Source of the DNA: Candidatus Bathyarchaeota archaeon
GTDB lineage: Archaea > Thermoproteota > Bathyarchaeia > 40CM-2-53-6 > RBG-13-38-9
Assembly: GCA_007050885.1 (NCBI GenBank)
Contig: SMYQ01000043.1
Location: 22,954-37,890, forward strand
Direction: 5' to 3'
DNA: 14,937 nucleotides
A program made the position numbers and the translations under genes. The notes beneath the pieces were generated by a model that worked only from the letters and a program-made list of their open reading frames with translations, did not search any database and was not told the DNA's origin. The stretch's first letter is position 1, and each line of letters starts with the position of its first letter. Shown in pieces: positions 7,877-14,937 of the stretch.

Positions 7877-8007
7877 TTAGATATTTGTCCGAAATCTTTG
7901 AATTTGAGCATTTTTGATATGAAATTAGGTTAGAAAACTTTAATTCAAGTCTGTTAAAGTCTACTTCAATATTTCAAACAGTAATTCGATAGAATGTTGA
8001 TGGTGAC

Positions 8008-9783
8008 ATGTTCAAGCTGGGAAAAATCGAGAATGTTGCTGGACCGGTTATCGTCGGAAAGGGCATGCTAGGTTCACAGATGTATGAACTTATTAAGATT
8101 GGCGATGTTGGGTTAATTGGAGAAATAATCAGACTTGAAGGTGACAGGGCCACTATACAGGTTTATGAAGAGACAACCGGCATCAAACCTGGAGAGAAGA
8201 TAGAGAGAACAGGTAAACCTCTGTCAGTTGATCTTGGTCCTGGGATAATAGGTCAAACTTACGATGGAATACAGAGACCACTTCCAATCATTAAAGAGCT
8301 CTACAGAGATTTTATAGAGAGAGGAATAAACGTATCAGCTATAGACCGTAAGAAAAAATGGAAATTCATTCCAACACAAAAGAAAAATGGGAAAGTTCAG
8401 TCTGGGGATATACTTGGTACCGTGGAAGAGACTTCTCTTGTGAAAAATAGAATTCTGGTTCCTCCTAGAATTGTAGGAACTATTCTAAGTATTGTCGATG
8501 AGGGAGAATACACTGTTGATGATGAAATATGTATAATTGAGACCACATCTGGAAAAAAATCAGCTAAACTCGCTCATACTTGGCCTGTGAGAACAGCGAG
8601 ACCATTTAAAAGAAAGATCCCTTCAGATACACCTCTTATTACAGGTCAAAGAATCATAGATTTTCTTTTTCCTATTGCAAAAGGTGGAACAGCAGCGATT
8701 CCTGGCGGCTTTGGAACGGGTAAAACTGTTATGCAACATCAATTGGCTCAGTGGGCCGATGCAGACATAATAGTTTATGTTGGATGTGGAGAGAGAGGTA
8801 ATGAGATGGCTGAGGTTCTAGAACGTTTTCCTCAACTTAAAGACCCCCGTTCAGGGGAATCTCTTATGGCTCGAACAATTTTAATCGCAAACACTTCTAA
8901 TATGCCAATTGCCGCACGTGAAGCCAGTGTCTATACTGGAATAACAATTAGTGAATATTTCAGAGACATGGGTTACAATGTTGCTTTGATGGCCGACTCA
9001 ACTTCTAGGTGGGCTGAGGCTTTGAGAGAGATCTCTGGAAGACTTGAGGAAATGCCTGGTGAAGAAGGATACCCCGCCTATTTGGCGTCTCGATTAGCAG
9101 AATTCTATGAACGGTCTGGGAGAGTTGAGGTATTGGGAAGTGAATCTAAGCTTGGCTCTGTGTCAGTTGTCGGCGCTGTCTCGCCTCCAGGGTCAGACTT
9201 TTCGGAGCCAGTGACACAGAATACTTTACGTATAGTCAAGGTTTTTTGGGCTCTTGACAAAGCACTGGCTGAGAGAAGACATTTCCCGGCAATAAGTTGG
9301 CTCACAAGCTATTCATTATATTTCGACTCCTTACAGCAATGGTATCAGAAAGATATTGCAGAAGATTGGGTAGAGCTTCGTCGTGAGGCAATGCAGATTC
9401 TTCAAAGGGATGAAGAATTAAGAGAGATAGTAATGCTTGTCGGTCCTGATGCCTTATCTGAGAGCCAGCGAGTAACTCTAGAAGCAGCTAGAATGTTAAA
9501 GGAAGATTTTCTGGTTCAGAGCGCTGTACATCCAGTTGATAGTTATTGTCCTTTAAAGAAAAGTCACAATATGATTAAGATAATAATGAGATTCTATCGA
9601 GGTATGTTAGGAGCTATTGAAAAAGGGATACCTCTTCAAAGAGTGATTGAGTTGCCAGTTAAGGATGAGATAGCAAGAATGAAGATACAAGCTCCAGAAG
9701 ATTTCGACTCTTTCTCTAATGAATTTTTAAAGAAAATAGATGTTGAGTTCACCGAATTAACATCTCAAGTAATTTCTGCGTGA
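8008..9783 (+). CDS. atpA: A-type ATP synthase catalytic subunit A
   Basis: This is the catalytic nucleotide-binding subunit of the membrane-coupled A1Ao ATP synthase. Its 591 residues match the family length, including the A-type 'non-homologous' insertion (about 115-185), and no intein is present. The Walker A loop is GGFGTGKT (233-240, K239), the catalytic glutamate sits in GERGNE (E262), and Walker [21 protein letters not shown] follows at about 326-345. The phosphate-binding loop differs from the GPFGSGKT common in archaeal relatives. GGTGA just before the ATG can pair with the 16S rRNA 3' end. It is the first gene of a three-gene A-B-D cluster. The genes for subunits E, C, F, I and K are not adjacent: an aminopeptidase runs in the opposite direction upstream. 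Confidence 0.97.
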   Translation: MFKLGKIENVAGPVIVGKGMLGSQMYELIKIGDVGLIGEIIRLEGDRATIQVYEETTGIKPGEKIERTGKPLSVDLGPGIIGQTYDGIQRPLPIIKELYRDFIERGINVSAIDRKKKWKFIPTQKKNGKVQSGDILGTVEETSLVKNRILVPPRIVGTILSIVDEGEYTVDDEICIIETTSGKKSAKLAHTWPVRTARPFKRKIPSDTPLITGQRIIDFLFPIAKGGTAAIPGGFGTGKTVMQHQLAQWADADIIVYVGCGERGNEMAEVLERFPQLKDPRSGESLMARTILIANTSNMPIAAREASVYTGITISEYFRDMGYNVALMADSTSRWAEALREISGRLEEMPGEEGYPAYLASRLAEFYERSGRVEVLGSESKLGSVSVVGAVSPPGSDFSEPVTQNTLRIVKVFWALDKALAERRHFPAISWLTSYSLYFDSLQQWYQKDIAEDWVELRREAMQILQRDEELREIVMLVGPDALSESQRVTLEAARMLKEDFLVQSAVHPVDSYCPLKKSHNMIKIIMRFYRGMLGAIEKGIPLQRVIELPVKDEIARMKIQAPEDFDSFSNEFLKKIDVEFTELTSQVISA

Positions 9784-9795
9784 GAGGGATAATAA

Positions 9796-11193
9796 ATGTC
9801 AACGATTGTTGGGAGAGAGTATAGTACTATTAGCAAAATTGCTGGACCATTGCTTTTTATCAAGGCCATTAAAGGAGTTGGCTACGGTGAAGTTGCAAAG
9901 ATAACTACTCCTGATGGTGATGAAAGACGAGGACAGGTTCTTGAAGTTGGTGAAGATGTTGCTGTCGTCCAAGTTTTCGAAGGAACATCAGGTTTGGATG
10001 TTACTGCAACAAGCGTTTCCTTCAGTGGTGAGACTGTTAGACTCCCAGTTTCGTCCGATATGCTTGGCCGTGTATTCGACGGTAGTGGAGAGCCAATCGA
10101 TGATGGCCCTAAGATAATTCCAGAAGAGTATATCGATGTTCATGGGGCACCCATCAATCCATGTTCTAGAGATTATCCTAGAGATTTCATTCAAACAGGC
10201 ATTTCAACGATAGATGGAATGAATACGCTAGTCAGAGGACAGAAACTGCCAATCTTTTCTGGATCAGGTCTACCTCACAACACCATAGTTGCACAGATTG
10301 CACGTCAAGCGAAAGTGCGAGGCACGGATGAACCTTTCACAACTGTATTTGCAGCTATGGGAATAACGGCCGATGAAGCGCAATTTTTCAAAGAAGATTT
10401 TGAAAAGCAGGGCGCTTTCGAACATGTTACCTTGTTCGTGAACCTTGCTGAAGATCCAGCAATTGAGAGAATTCTAACACCAAGGATCGCATTGACTGCC
10501 GCCGAATTTTTTGCTCATAAACTAGGAATGCATGTTCTAGTAATATTGACCGACATGACAAACTATTGTGAAGCTTTGAGAGAGATATCTGCTGCGAGGG
10601 AAGAAGTTCCAGGCCGTCGTGGGTATCCAGGCTATATGTATACGGATCTATCAACAATTTATGAACGTGCAGGACGAACTCATGGAAGTAAGGGATCTGT
10701 CACTCAAATGCCTATTCTTACAATGCCCCAGGATGACATGACACATCCTATACCAGATCTAACAGGCTATATCACTGAAGGGCAGATTATCGTTGATAGA
10801 GGGCTTTATAGAAGGGGTATTTATCCACCAATTGACGTTTCACCGTCATTATCAAGATTAATGAAAGAAGGGATAGGGAAAGAAAGAACACGCGAAGACC
10901 ATAGGGAGGTTGCAGATCAACTATATTATGCATATGCTGAAGGCAGAGGGTTTAGAGATTTAGTAGCCGTTGTGGGTGAAGAGGCTCTATCCTCAAGGGA
11001 TAAAATGTATCTCAGATTTGCAGATACTTTCGAGAAAAAGTTCGTTACCCAAGGATTGTATGAAGATAGACAAATTGAGGAGACTCTAGATCTCGGTTGG
11101 GAATTACTCGCTAATCTTCCAGAAAGTGAACTGAAGAGAATCGATCCAGATACAATCAAGAACCATCATCCAAGGTACAAAGGAAAAACCTAG
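9796..11193 (+). CDS. atpB: A-type ATP synthase regulatory subunit B
   Basis: This non-catalytic nucleotide-binding subunit alternates with subunit A in the A3B3 hexamer of the ATP synthase head. It is 465 residues long, normal for the family. The diagnostic stretch runs [18 protein letters not shown], then [24 protein letters not shown] (about 139-162); SGSGLPHN replaces the Walker A loop, which distinguishes B from A. The C-terminal [22 protein letters not shown] is also typical. It starts 12 bases after the atpA stop with a GAGAGGG Shine-Dalgarno sequence, so it is in the same transcript. The cell location is the cytoplasmic face of the membrane, as part of A1. Confidence 0.97.
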   Translation: MSTIVGREYSTISKIAGPLLFIKAIKGVGYGEVAKITTPDGDERRGQVLEVGEDVAVVQVFEGTSGLDVTATSVSFSGETVRLPVSSDMLGRVFDGSGEPIDDGPKIIPEEYIDVHGAPINPCSRDYPRDFIQTGISTIDGMNTLVRGQKLPIFSGSGLPHNTIVAQIARQAKVRGTDEPFTTVFAAMGITADEAQFFKEDFEKQGAFEHVTLFVNLAEDPAIERILTPRIALTAAEFFAHKLGMHVLVILTDMTNYCEALREISAAREEVPGRRGYPGYMYTDLSTIYERAGRTHGSKGSVTQMPILTMPQDDMTHPIPDLTGYITEGQIIVDRGLYRRGIYPPIDVSPSLSRLMKEGIGKERTREDHREVADQLYYAYAEGRGFRDLVAVVGEEALSSRDKMYLRFADTFEKKFVTQGLYEDRQIEETLDLGWELLANLPESELKRIDPDTIKNHHPRYKGKT

Positions 11194-11202
11194 TGAGTAA
11201 CT

Positions 11203-11829
11203 ATGTCAGAACAGATGATGAATATCCATCCTACAAGAATGGAGCTATTAGCGCTAAGAAAAAGAATGAACATCGCCGAACGTGGAAGAGAACTGCTAAG
11301 AGAAAAACTTGATGCTTTAATGATAGAATTTTTCGAATTTGCTAGAGAGATATCTGGCCTTAGAAGAAAAGCCCAAGAATCACTTACTGTAGCATATATG
11401 GCATATTCTGAAGCTCAGATGATAATGGGTTATTCAAAGCTTGAGGAATTAGCCTATGTTACAGAAGAAAAATTCGATGTTATCACCAAAACTCGGAGCA
11501 TAATAGGAGTATCAATTCCAACCGTTCAAATAGATATGAAACCTATAAGCGATTATCCATACAATCTCACAGAGACTTCTGCAAGGCTCGACGAAGCTTC
11601 AATGGCAATGATTGATGCAGTGAAAATCCTTGCTGAATTATCAGGAATTGAAGCTGCTCTAACAAAACTTGCTGAGGCAATAGCATCAGTCAAAAGAAGA
11701 GTCAACAGCTTAGAATATGTCATAATACCAAGAATGGATAATACAATACGTTTCATCAGAATGTATCTTGAGGAGCGAGAAAGAGAAGACTTCTTTCGTC
11801 TGAAAAGAATAAAAGGACATTCGATTTAA
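11203..11829 (+). CDS. atpD: A-type ATP synthase central-stalk subunit D
   Basis: This central rotor-stalk subunit transmits rotation between the membrane ring and the A3B3 head. The 208-residue length is typical. The start MNIHPTRMELLALRKRMNIAERG and the long helical N- and C-terminal arms (about 10-80 and 130-205) forming an antiparallel coiled coil are characteristic of the family. It begins nine bases after the atpB stop and so completes the A-B-D transcription unit. The stop codon lies only two bases from the stop of the convergent NAC gene, so terminator sequences for the two transcripts must overlap the opposite coding regions. Confidence 0.95.
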   Translation: MSEQMMNIHPTRMELLALRKRMNIAERGRELLREKLDALMIEFFEFAREISGLRRKAQESLTVAYMAYSEAQMIMGYSKLEELAYVTEEKFDVITKTRSIIGVSIPTVQIDMKPISDYPYNLTETSARLDEASMAMIDAVKILAELSGIEAALTKLAEAIASVKRRVNSLEYVIIPRMDNTIRFIRMYLEEREREDFFRLKRIKGHSI

Positions 11830-11831
11830 CA

Positions 11832-12212
11832 TTAAACCTTCTTTTTTAATGACACTATAGCCTCGGCTAAATCTCCACCTGATCCTTCAAGAGCCTTTTT
11901 CGCATCATCCATTGAAACGTTAGCCTGTTCTGCGACCATTTTCACATCTTCTTCAGGTATCGTAACTTTTGTTTCAGATGTAATTGTCTCCTCTCTAATA
12001 GTTCCACCAGTTATCTGATACATATTCTGACCTTGCATAGCAATGGACATGACTTGAGGCTCTTCAATGATTATTTTTCTATCAGATGTCCTTATTGTAA
12101 CATCACGGACATCATCTAATGATTTTGTATCCATCCCCATTTTTTGCATCATACGAAGAGCGTCTCTACCAGAGGGCATTCCCTTCAAAGATCGGAAGGC
12201 TTTGTGTGCCAT
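11832..12212 (-). CDS. nac: Nascent polypeptide-associated complex protein (archaeal alpha-NAC)
   Basis: This ribosome-associated factor binds emerging nascent chains and is homodimeric in archaea. The 126-residue protein has a Met-rich basic N-terminus (RDALRMMQKMGMD), the beta-barrel NAC domain at about 35-72 (RDVTIRTSDRKIIIEEPQV ... MYQITGG) and a C-terminal UBA domain at about 86-123 (IPEEDVKMVAEQANVS ... GDLAEAIVSLKK). A GAGG Shine-Dalgarno sequence nine bases upstream supports the ATG at 12212. The PUA-domain gene lies 118 bases upstream on the same strand. The 3' end is two bases from the convergent atpD stop. The domain order and length are standard. Confidence 0.95.
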   Translation of the reverse strand: MAHKAFRSLKGMPSGRDALRMMQKMGMDTKSLDDVRDVTIRTSDRKIIIEEPQVMSIAMQGQNMYQITGGTIREETITSETKVTIPEEDVKMVAEQANVSMDDAKKALEGSGGDLAEAIVSLKKKV

Positions 12213-12242
12213 ACATACAAACCTCTAACTAAATCATTTGAC

Positions 12243-12262
12243 TATTTTCCTTGAAGAAAATA
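12243..12262. repeat. Inverted repeat between the PUA-domain and NAC genes
   Basis: Seven-base arms TATTTTC (12243-12249) and GAAAATA (12256-12262) flank a six-base loop. It lies about 30-50 bases upstream of the NAC start, where it could be an operator or a weak hairpin in the preceding transcript's 3' end. AT-rich arms limit confidence. Confidence 0.35.
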
Positions 12263-12330
12263 AGTTATCTTGCTGAAAAAGGTTGTTTCATAAGAAATTC
12301 CCGAATGTTCATCTTGGATTCAAAAATTAT

Positions 12331-12816
12331 CTAATTATTCTCATCAACACCTCTTCGCACTTTGGCAGCAACACCCAACTTGAAAGACAACATTTCATAA
12401 CCACTTAGAACAGCCTTTCCAACAGCAACAAGATTTCCCTTTTGATCTACTATAATTACTTCATTTTGCGGCCTTATAGCTAGGTCTGCTTTCATAATAT
12501 GTTTCGCAAATAGATTTCTTCCAGATTTAATAAAATCCTGATAACCATCCTTGACAGTTACTCTTAGAGGAGTTTTATTTCCTAATTTTCTTAGAATTCT
12601 CTTTGCTCCTGGAATATTAAGGCTGAGAAGTCCATCTGTATTCCTCAAAGTCGCCAATAGCTGTTGCCTAAAAAATATTAGTTTGATTTTTCTGGTCCTG
12701 GGAGATCTTGTAATCTTAATGCCTTCTGGAAACAGAGATTCGCCTACTAATCTCCCCAATTGATAGTTAGCGACTCCTCTAAGTTTTCTTAGATCCCAGA
12801 GGTTAGCTCTTTCCAT
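12331..12816 (-). CDS. PUA-domain RNA-binding protein
   Basis: This 161-residue protein has a C-terminal PUA domain at about 83-156 (PLRVTVKDGYQDFIKSG, then NLFAKHIMKADLAIRPQNEV and AVGKAVLSGYEMLSFKLGVAAKVRRG), an RNA-binding fold found in tRNA-modifying enzymes. The N-terminal 75 residues resemble the 'pre-PUA' region found with archaeosine tRNA-guanine transglycosylase C-terminal halves, but no catalytic domain is present. It is therefore a stand-alone RNA-binding protein, perhaps a tRNA or rRNA partner. Such genes often accompany NAC in archaea (general recollection). The ATG at 12816 lacks a clear Shine-Dalgarno sequence and follows a TATA-like TTTAAA by about 37 bases. It is divergent from MBF1. 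Confidence 0.85.
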   Translation of the reverse strand: MERANLWDLRKLRGVANYQLGRLVGESLFPEGIKITRSPRTRKIKLIFFRQQLLATLRNTDGLLSLNIPGAKRILRKLGNKTPLRVTVKDGYQDFIKSGRNLFAKHIMKADLAIRPQNEVIIVDQKGNLVAVGKAVLSGYEMLSFKLGVAAKVRRGVDENN

Positions 12817-12828
12817 AATTGACTCGTA

Positions 12829-12841
12829 AAGCTAATAGCTT
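12829..12841. repeat. Palindrome near the PUA-gene transcription start
   Basis: AAGCT and AGCTT arms flank the 3-base spacer AAT. The site lies about 20 bases upstream of the PUA-gene ATG, where transcription from the TTTAAA box would start, so it is placed like a repressor operator. This is inference only. Confidence 0.35.
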
Positions 12842-12850
12842 CCTTTCTGA

Positions 12851-12856
12851 TTTAAA
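12851..12856. promoter_or_regulatory. Bidirectional TATA-like box (PUA gene / MBF1)
   Basis: The self-complementary TTTAAA is centred about 37 bases from the PUA-gene ATG on one side and about 38 bases from the MBF1 TTG on the other. A single palindromic box could position TBP for both divergent genes. Confidence 0.45.
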
Positions 12857-12859
12857 CTT

Positions 12860-12880
12860 CCATACCTAGCTTCAGGATGG
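12860..12880. repeat. Imperfect inverted repeat near the MBF1 transcription start
   Basis: CCATACCT (12860-12867) and AGGATGG (12874-12880) pair with one bulged A across a six-base loop. It covers the expected MBF1 transcription start. It could be an operator; it is a short imperfect repeat. Confidence 0.35.
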
Positions 12881-12891
12881 TTTAAAGAGAA

Positions 12892-13383
12892 TTGAATTGT
12901 GAAATTTGTGGTTCAAAAATTTATGGTCCTAGCAAGAGAATAATACTCGAAGGTTCAAAACTTCTTGTTTGCATTAAATGTTCAAACCTTGGTGAACCGG
13001 ATATCAATACAGAGAGATATCCATCACAAACAAAACGAAGAACTTTAGGAATTCCAGTAAAAAAGAGGACTGGCGAAAGTAGACTACCGAGAGAAGTTGA
13101 GGAAATGGAAGTTGCTGAAGATTTTCCGAAAATGATTAAGGAAGCTAGGGAAAAGAAGAAGATGTCACAACAAGATTTAGCTAGAACTGTGAAAGAGAGA
13201 CTTTCAATAATTCAGAAAATCGAATTAGGAAAGATGACTCCAGACTTGAGAATTAGTCGGGCATTAGAACACACATTGAGAATCAAACTTCTTCTTCCTA
13301 GGAGTGAAACTCTGGTCGAAACAGGAAAACCTGACCAAGCTGGACTCACATTAGGAGATGTAATCCAGTACAAAAAGAAGTAA
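12892..13383 (+). CDS. Multiprotein-bridging factor 1 (archaeal MBF1)
   Basis: This is a putative transcriptional coactivator and ribosome-linked factor, 163 residues long. An N-terminal zinc ribbon has Cys-x2-Cys pairs C3/C6 (CEICG) and C27/C30 (CIKC). A basic linker (about 45-70) leads to a cro/XRE helix-turn-helix at about 78-135 (FPKMIKEAREKKKMSQQDLARTVKERLSIIQKIELGKMTPD). This is the standard archaeal architecture. The start must be TTG at 12892: an in-frame stop lies nine bases upstream and MNCEICG is the family N-terminus. No Shine-Dalgarno sequence is obvious, consistent with a short leader. It heads a same-strand series with aTrm56 and TFE. Confidence 0.94.
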   Translation: MNCEICGSKIYGPSKRIILEGSKLLVCIKCSNLGEPDINTERYPSQTKRRTLGIPVKKRTGESRLPREVEEMEVAEDFPKMIKEAREKKKMSQQDLARTVKERLSIIQKIELGKMTPDLRISRALEHTLRIKLLLPRSETLVETGKPDQAGLTLGDVIQYKKK

Positions 13384-13457
13384 TGAGAGTTTAACCTATT
13401 CACTTTTTCATCAACAATAAGCCTATATGGATTTTATTTGTTGGAGAAAAATTAAGC

Positions 13458-13994
13458 TTGAAAGTTATAATCCTCCGCTGGGGGCACAGACATAGAGATA
13501 TCAGGGTTACCAGCCATGTTGCACTAACAGCACGAGCTTTCGGCGCTTCAGGTCTTGTCTTAGCTGACTCTGAAGATAAAACTGTTGAGAGTACTATAAA
13601 ACGAGTCATCGATAAATGGGGCGGCAACTTCAAAATAGAAATGGGAGTCTCATGGCGAAAATACATTAAATTGTGGAAATACAAAGGCGGAATCACTGTA
13701 CATCTCACGATGTACGGAGAAAACATTAAATCAAGTGATATAATACAACGAATAAAATTCTCCAAAAAAAATATCCTAGTTTTAGTTGGAAGTCAGAAAG
13801 TACCTTCCGAATTCTATAATAGTGATGTTTCAGATTTCAATGTTGCAATTGGAAACCAACCACATTCTGAGGTAGCTGCTATAGCAGTATTTCTGGATCG
13901 ATTATTCGAAGACGATAAATTCAGCGATACACCAAAAGGAAAATTAAAAATATTACCATCCGACCGAAAAAAGATAGTAATCTCGACTAAGTGA
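13458..13994 (+). CDS. trm56: tRNA (cytidine-56-2'-O)-methyltransferase aTrm56
   Basis: This archaeal SPOUT-class methyltransferase adds a 2'-O-methyl group to C56 in the T-loop of tRNA, stabilising the tRNA elbow. The 178-residue length is normal. The N-terminal LRWGHRHRDIRVTSHVALTARAFGA (6-30) and the knotted SAM-binding region LVLVGSQKVPSEFYNSD ... FNVAIGNQPHSEVAAIAVFLDRLF (about 107-150) are unmistakable. The start is TTG at 13458, since the family begins exactly at (M)KVIILR; a GGAG lies about 11 bases upstream. A TATA-like CCTATATGG lies about 35 bases before the start. It lies between MBF1 and TFE on the same strand. Confidence 0.95.
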   Translation: MKVIILRWGHRHRDIRVTSHVALTARAFGASGLVLADSEDKTVESTIKRVIDKWGGNFKIEMGVSWRKYIKLWKYKGGITVHLTMYGENIKSSDIIQRIKFSKKNILVLVGSQKVPSEFYNSDVSDFNVAIGNQPHSEVAAIAVFLDRLFEDDKFSDTPKGKLKILPSDRKKIVISTK

Positions 13995-14192
13995 TGAAAT
14001 AAATCAAGGTTAAATCATTTGATATTTAAACCAGCGAGGTTAAAGTAACAAAAACAGCATTAGAAGCATATAAGAGTAGGACTATTCAAGAAATATAAAA
14101 TACACTAAACTAAGTGAGTTGATAAAAACCAGGAAATCAGAAGTACTGTTCCTAGTTTGCTGATTAGGTTATATTATTCAGAGGACCCAAAA

Positions 14193-14699
14193 TTGTCACT
14201 TATTGACGATGAATTGATGAAAGTAGCCAGTCTCTTAGGAGAAGATGAGGCTGTAAAGATAGTTCGATCCTTAGTCAAGTTAAAGGAAGCTACAGATGAT
14301 GCTATTGCAAACGATACAGGTGTACGTCTAAATATTGTTAGAAAAGTCCTGTACAAACTCTATGACAAAACCTTGGTTTCATGTACTAGAGTTAGAGACG
14401 AAAAAACTGGTTGGTACATATTCTACTGGAAACTACAGCCCGATCAATTAGATGCATTCGTTCGAAGTCGTAAAAAGAGAACAGCTGAAAAACTGAGAAC
14501 CCGACTTGAATATGAGAACTCTCATAACTTCTTTGTCTGCAACAAATGTGGAAATATACGTCTCCCATTCGAAGAAGCAATCGAATCAGCATTTCGATGT
14601 CCTAAATGTAATAGTCAATTAACAGATAGCGATAATAGTAAAATAGTCGATGAACTCTCTAAAATGATTCAGAAACTCGAAAGTGAAATCAAGGAATGA
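14193..14699 (+). CDS. tfe: Transcription factor E, alpha subunit
   Basis: This archaeal homologue of TFIIE-alpha assists promoter opening by RNA polymerase. A winged helix occupies about 5-95 (LLGEDEAVKIVRSLVKLKEATDDAIANDTGV ... VRKVLYKLYDKTLVS ... DEKTGWYIFYWKLQPDQ), followed by a charged linker and a C-terminal zinc ribbon with C116/C119 and C136/C139. I choose the TTG at 14193 (168 residues): GAGG lies eight bases upstream, and the resulting N-terminus MSLIDDELMKVASLLGEDEA has the length seen in crenarchaeal TFE. The frame stays open to a TTG at 14157, which would add 12 residues with no ribosome-binding site. An ATG at 14217 is also in frame. The 162-base gap after aTrm56 has TATA-like AT-rich elements but no recognisable gene. 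Confidence 0.92.
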   Translation: MSLIDDELMKVASLLGEDEAVKIVRSLVKLKEATDDAIANDTGVRLNIVRKVLYKLYDKTLVSCTRVRDEKTGWYIFYWKLQPDQLDAFVRSRKKRTAEKLRTRLEYENSHNFFVCNKCGNIRLPFEEAIESAFRCPKCNSQLTDSDNSKIVDELSKMIQKLESEIKE

Positions 14700-14820
14700 C
14701 TTATTTTACAAAGTCAAGGCTAAATTATTTTTAAATTATTGAATAGACATCTAATCAGAGATTCATAATAAGACACATGTTAACTCCAGTGCCCATTTTC
14801 TTTAAAAAATAACTTGATAT

Positions 14821-14828
14821 TATAAAAT
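14821..14828 (+). promoter_or_regulatory. TATA box upstream of the right-edge genes
   Basis: TATAAAAT is centred about 22 bases before an ATG at 14847 and about 78 bases before the ATG at 14903. It marks a promoter in the AT-rich gap after TFE. No other gene is evident in that gap (14700-14846). Confidence 0.45.
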
Positions 14829-14846
14829 AATTAGAACATATTAGCA

Positions 14847-14906
14847 ATGTCTTACCATTTACGAAAAGTAATCTCTGAAGTTCTTGGACTAAGGCGAAAA
14901 AAATGA
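14847..14906 (+). CDS. Possible 19-residue minigene or leader peptide
   Basis: A short frame, ATG to TGA, encodes the basic peptide MSYHLRKVISEVLGLRRKK. It begins about where transcription from the TATA box at 14821-14828 would start, so it could be translated without a leader, and its stop overlaps the next gene's ATG (ATGA), the arrangement used for coupled translation. At this length chance is a serious alternative. I recognise no family. Confidence 0.25.
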   Translation: MSYHLRKVISEVLGLRRKK

Positions 14907-14937
14907 ATAAACAAGAACTTCGAGCTAAGATTGCAAT
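14903..14937 (+). CDS. N-terminal start of a gene cut by the window edge
   Basis: The ATG at 14903 opens a frame reading MNKQELRAKIA up to the edge. AGGCG lies about eight bases upstream as a weak ribosome-binding site. The first residues loosely recall 5-formyltetrahydrofolate cyclo-ligases, but 11 residues are far too few for an assignment, so no function is claimed. Confidence 0.45.
   Translation, partial: MNKQELRAKIA

Noticed and set aside
13400..13765. A 121-codon open frame antisense to aTrm56
   Set aside because: It lies opposite an unmistakable aTrm56 sequence and its translation resembles no family; it is a shadow of the real gene.
13991..13997. GTGATGA resembling box C of a C/D guide RNA just after aTrm56
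   Set aside because: It overlaps the aTrm56 stop codon, and no convincing D, C' and D' boxes follow at normal spacing.
1..14937. Search for CRISPR arrays, insertion sequences, att sites, tRNA or rRNA genes, and defence or toxin modules
   Set aside because: No regularly spaced repeats, transposase or integrase motifs, or tRNA-like folds were seen by eye; the coding content is housekeeping and metabolic.

Overview
This AT-rich window is archaeal. It carries A-type ATP synthase subunits, transcription factor E (TFE), multiprotein-bridging factor 1 (MBF1), the archaeal nascent-polypeptide-associated complex (NAC) protein, the archaeal tRNA methyltransferase aTrm56, and a four-subunit pyruvate:ferredoxin oxidoreductase. 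Several genes have TATA-like boxes about 22-38 bp before the start codon, and some transcripts look leaderless. A peptide- or amino-acid-fermenting anaerobe fits the content: pyruvate oxidoreductase, rubredoxin, an M20D-type amidohydrolase, an M29-like aminopeptidase and a class I aminotransferase. The lineage cannot be fixed from this window. A TACK-type archaeon such as a Bathyarchaeia member is a low-confidence guess.

Layout. Positions 1-119 hold the 3' end of an unidentified plus-strand gene, followed by T-rich terminator-like tracts. Positions 182-3258 (minus strand) hold a tightly overlapping porC-porD-porA-porB operon, with a 56-residue rubredoxin gene upstream on the same strand. Positions 3678-7803 alternate in strand: M20D amidohydrolase (+), aminotransferase (-), a cysteine-rich HTH regulator (+) and an M29-like aminopeptidase (-). 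Positions 8008-11829 (+) hold only the A, B and D subunits of the A-type ATP synthase. Positions 11832-14699 form an information-processing block: NAC and a PUA-domain protein (-), then, from a compact divergent promoter, MBF1, aTrm56 and TFE (+). The window ends in a possible minigene and the first codons of another gene.

How the genes fit together. The pyruvate oxidoreductase makes acetyl-CoA and reduced ferredoxin from pyruvate. The amidohydrolase, aminopeptidase and aminotransferase could supply amino acids and 2-oxo acids. The ATP synthase catalytic head couples ATP synthesis to an ion gradient. The right-hand block covers transcription initiation (TFE, MBF1), tRNA modification (aTrm56, and perhaps the PUA protein) and nascent-chain handling (NAC).

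I see no mobile element, CRISPR array, rRNA or tRNA, and no clear new multi-gene system. The most unusual signals are the symmetric MBF1/PUA promoter, the N-terminally extended PorA, the isolated ATPase A-B-D cluster, and TTG start codons confined to the regulatory and information-processing genes.
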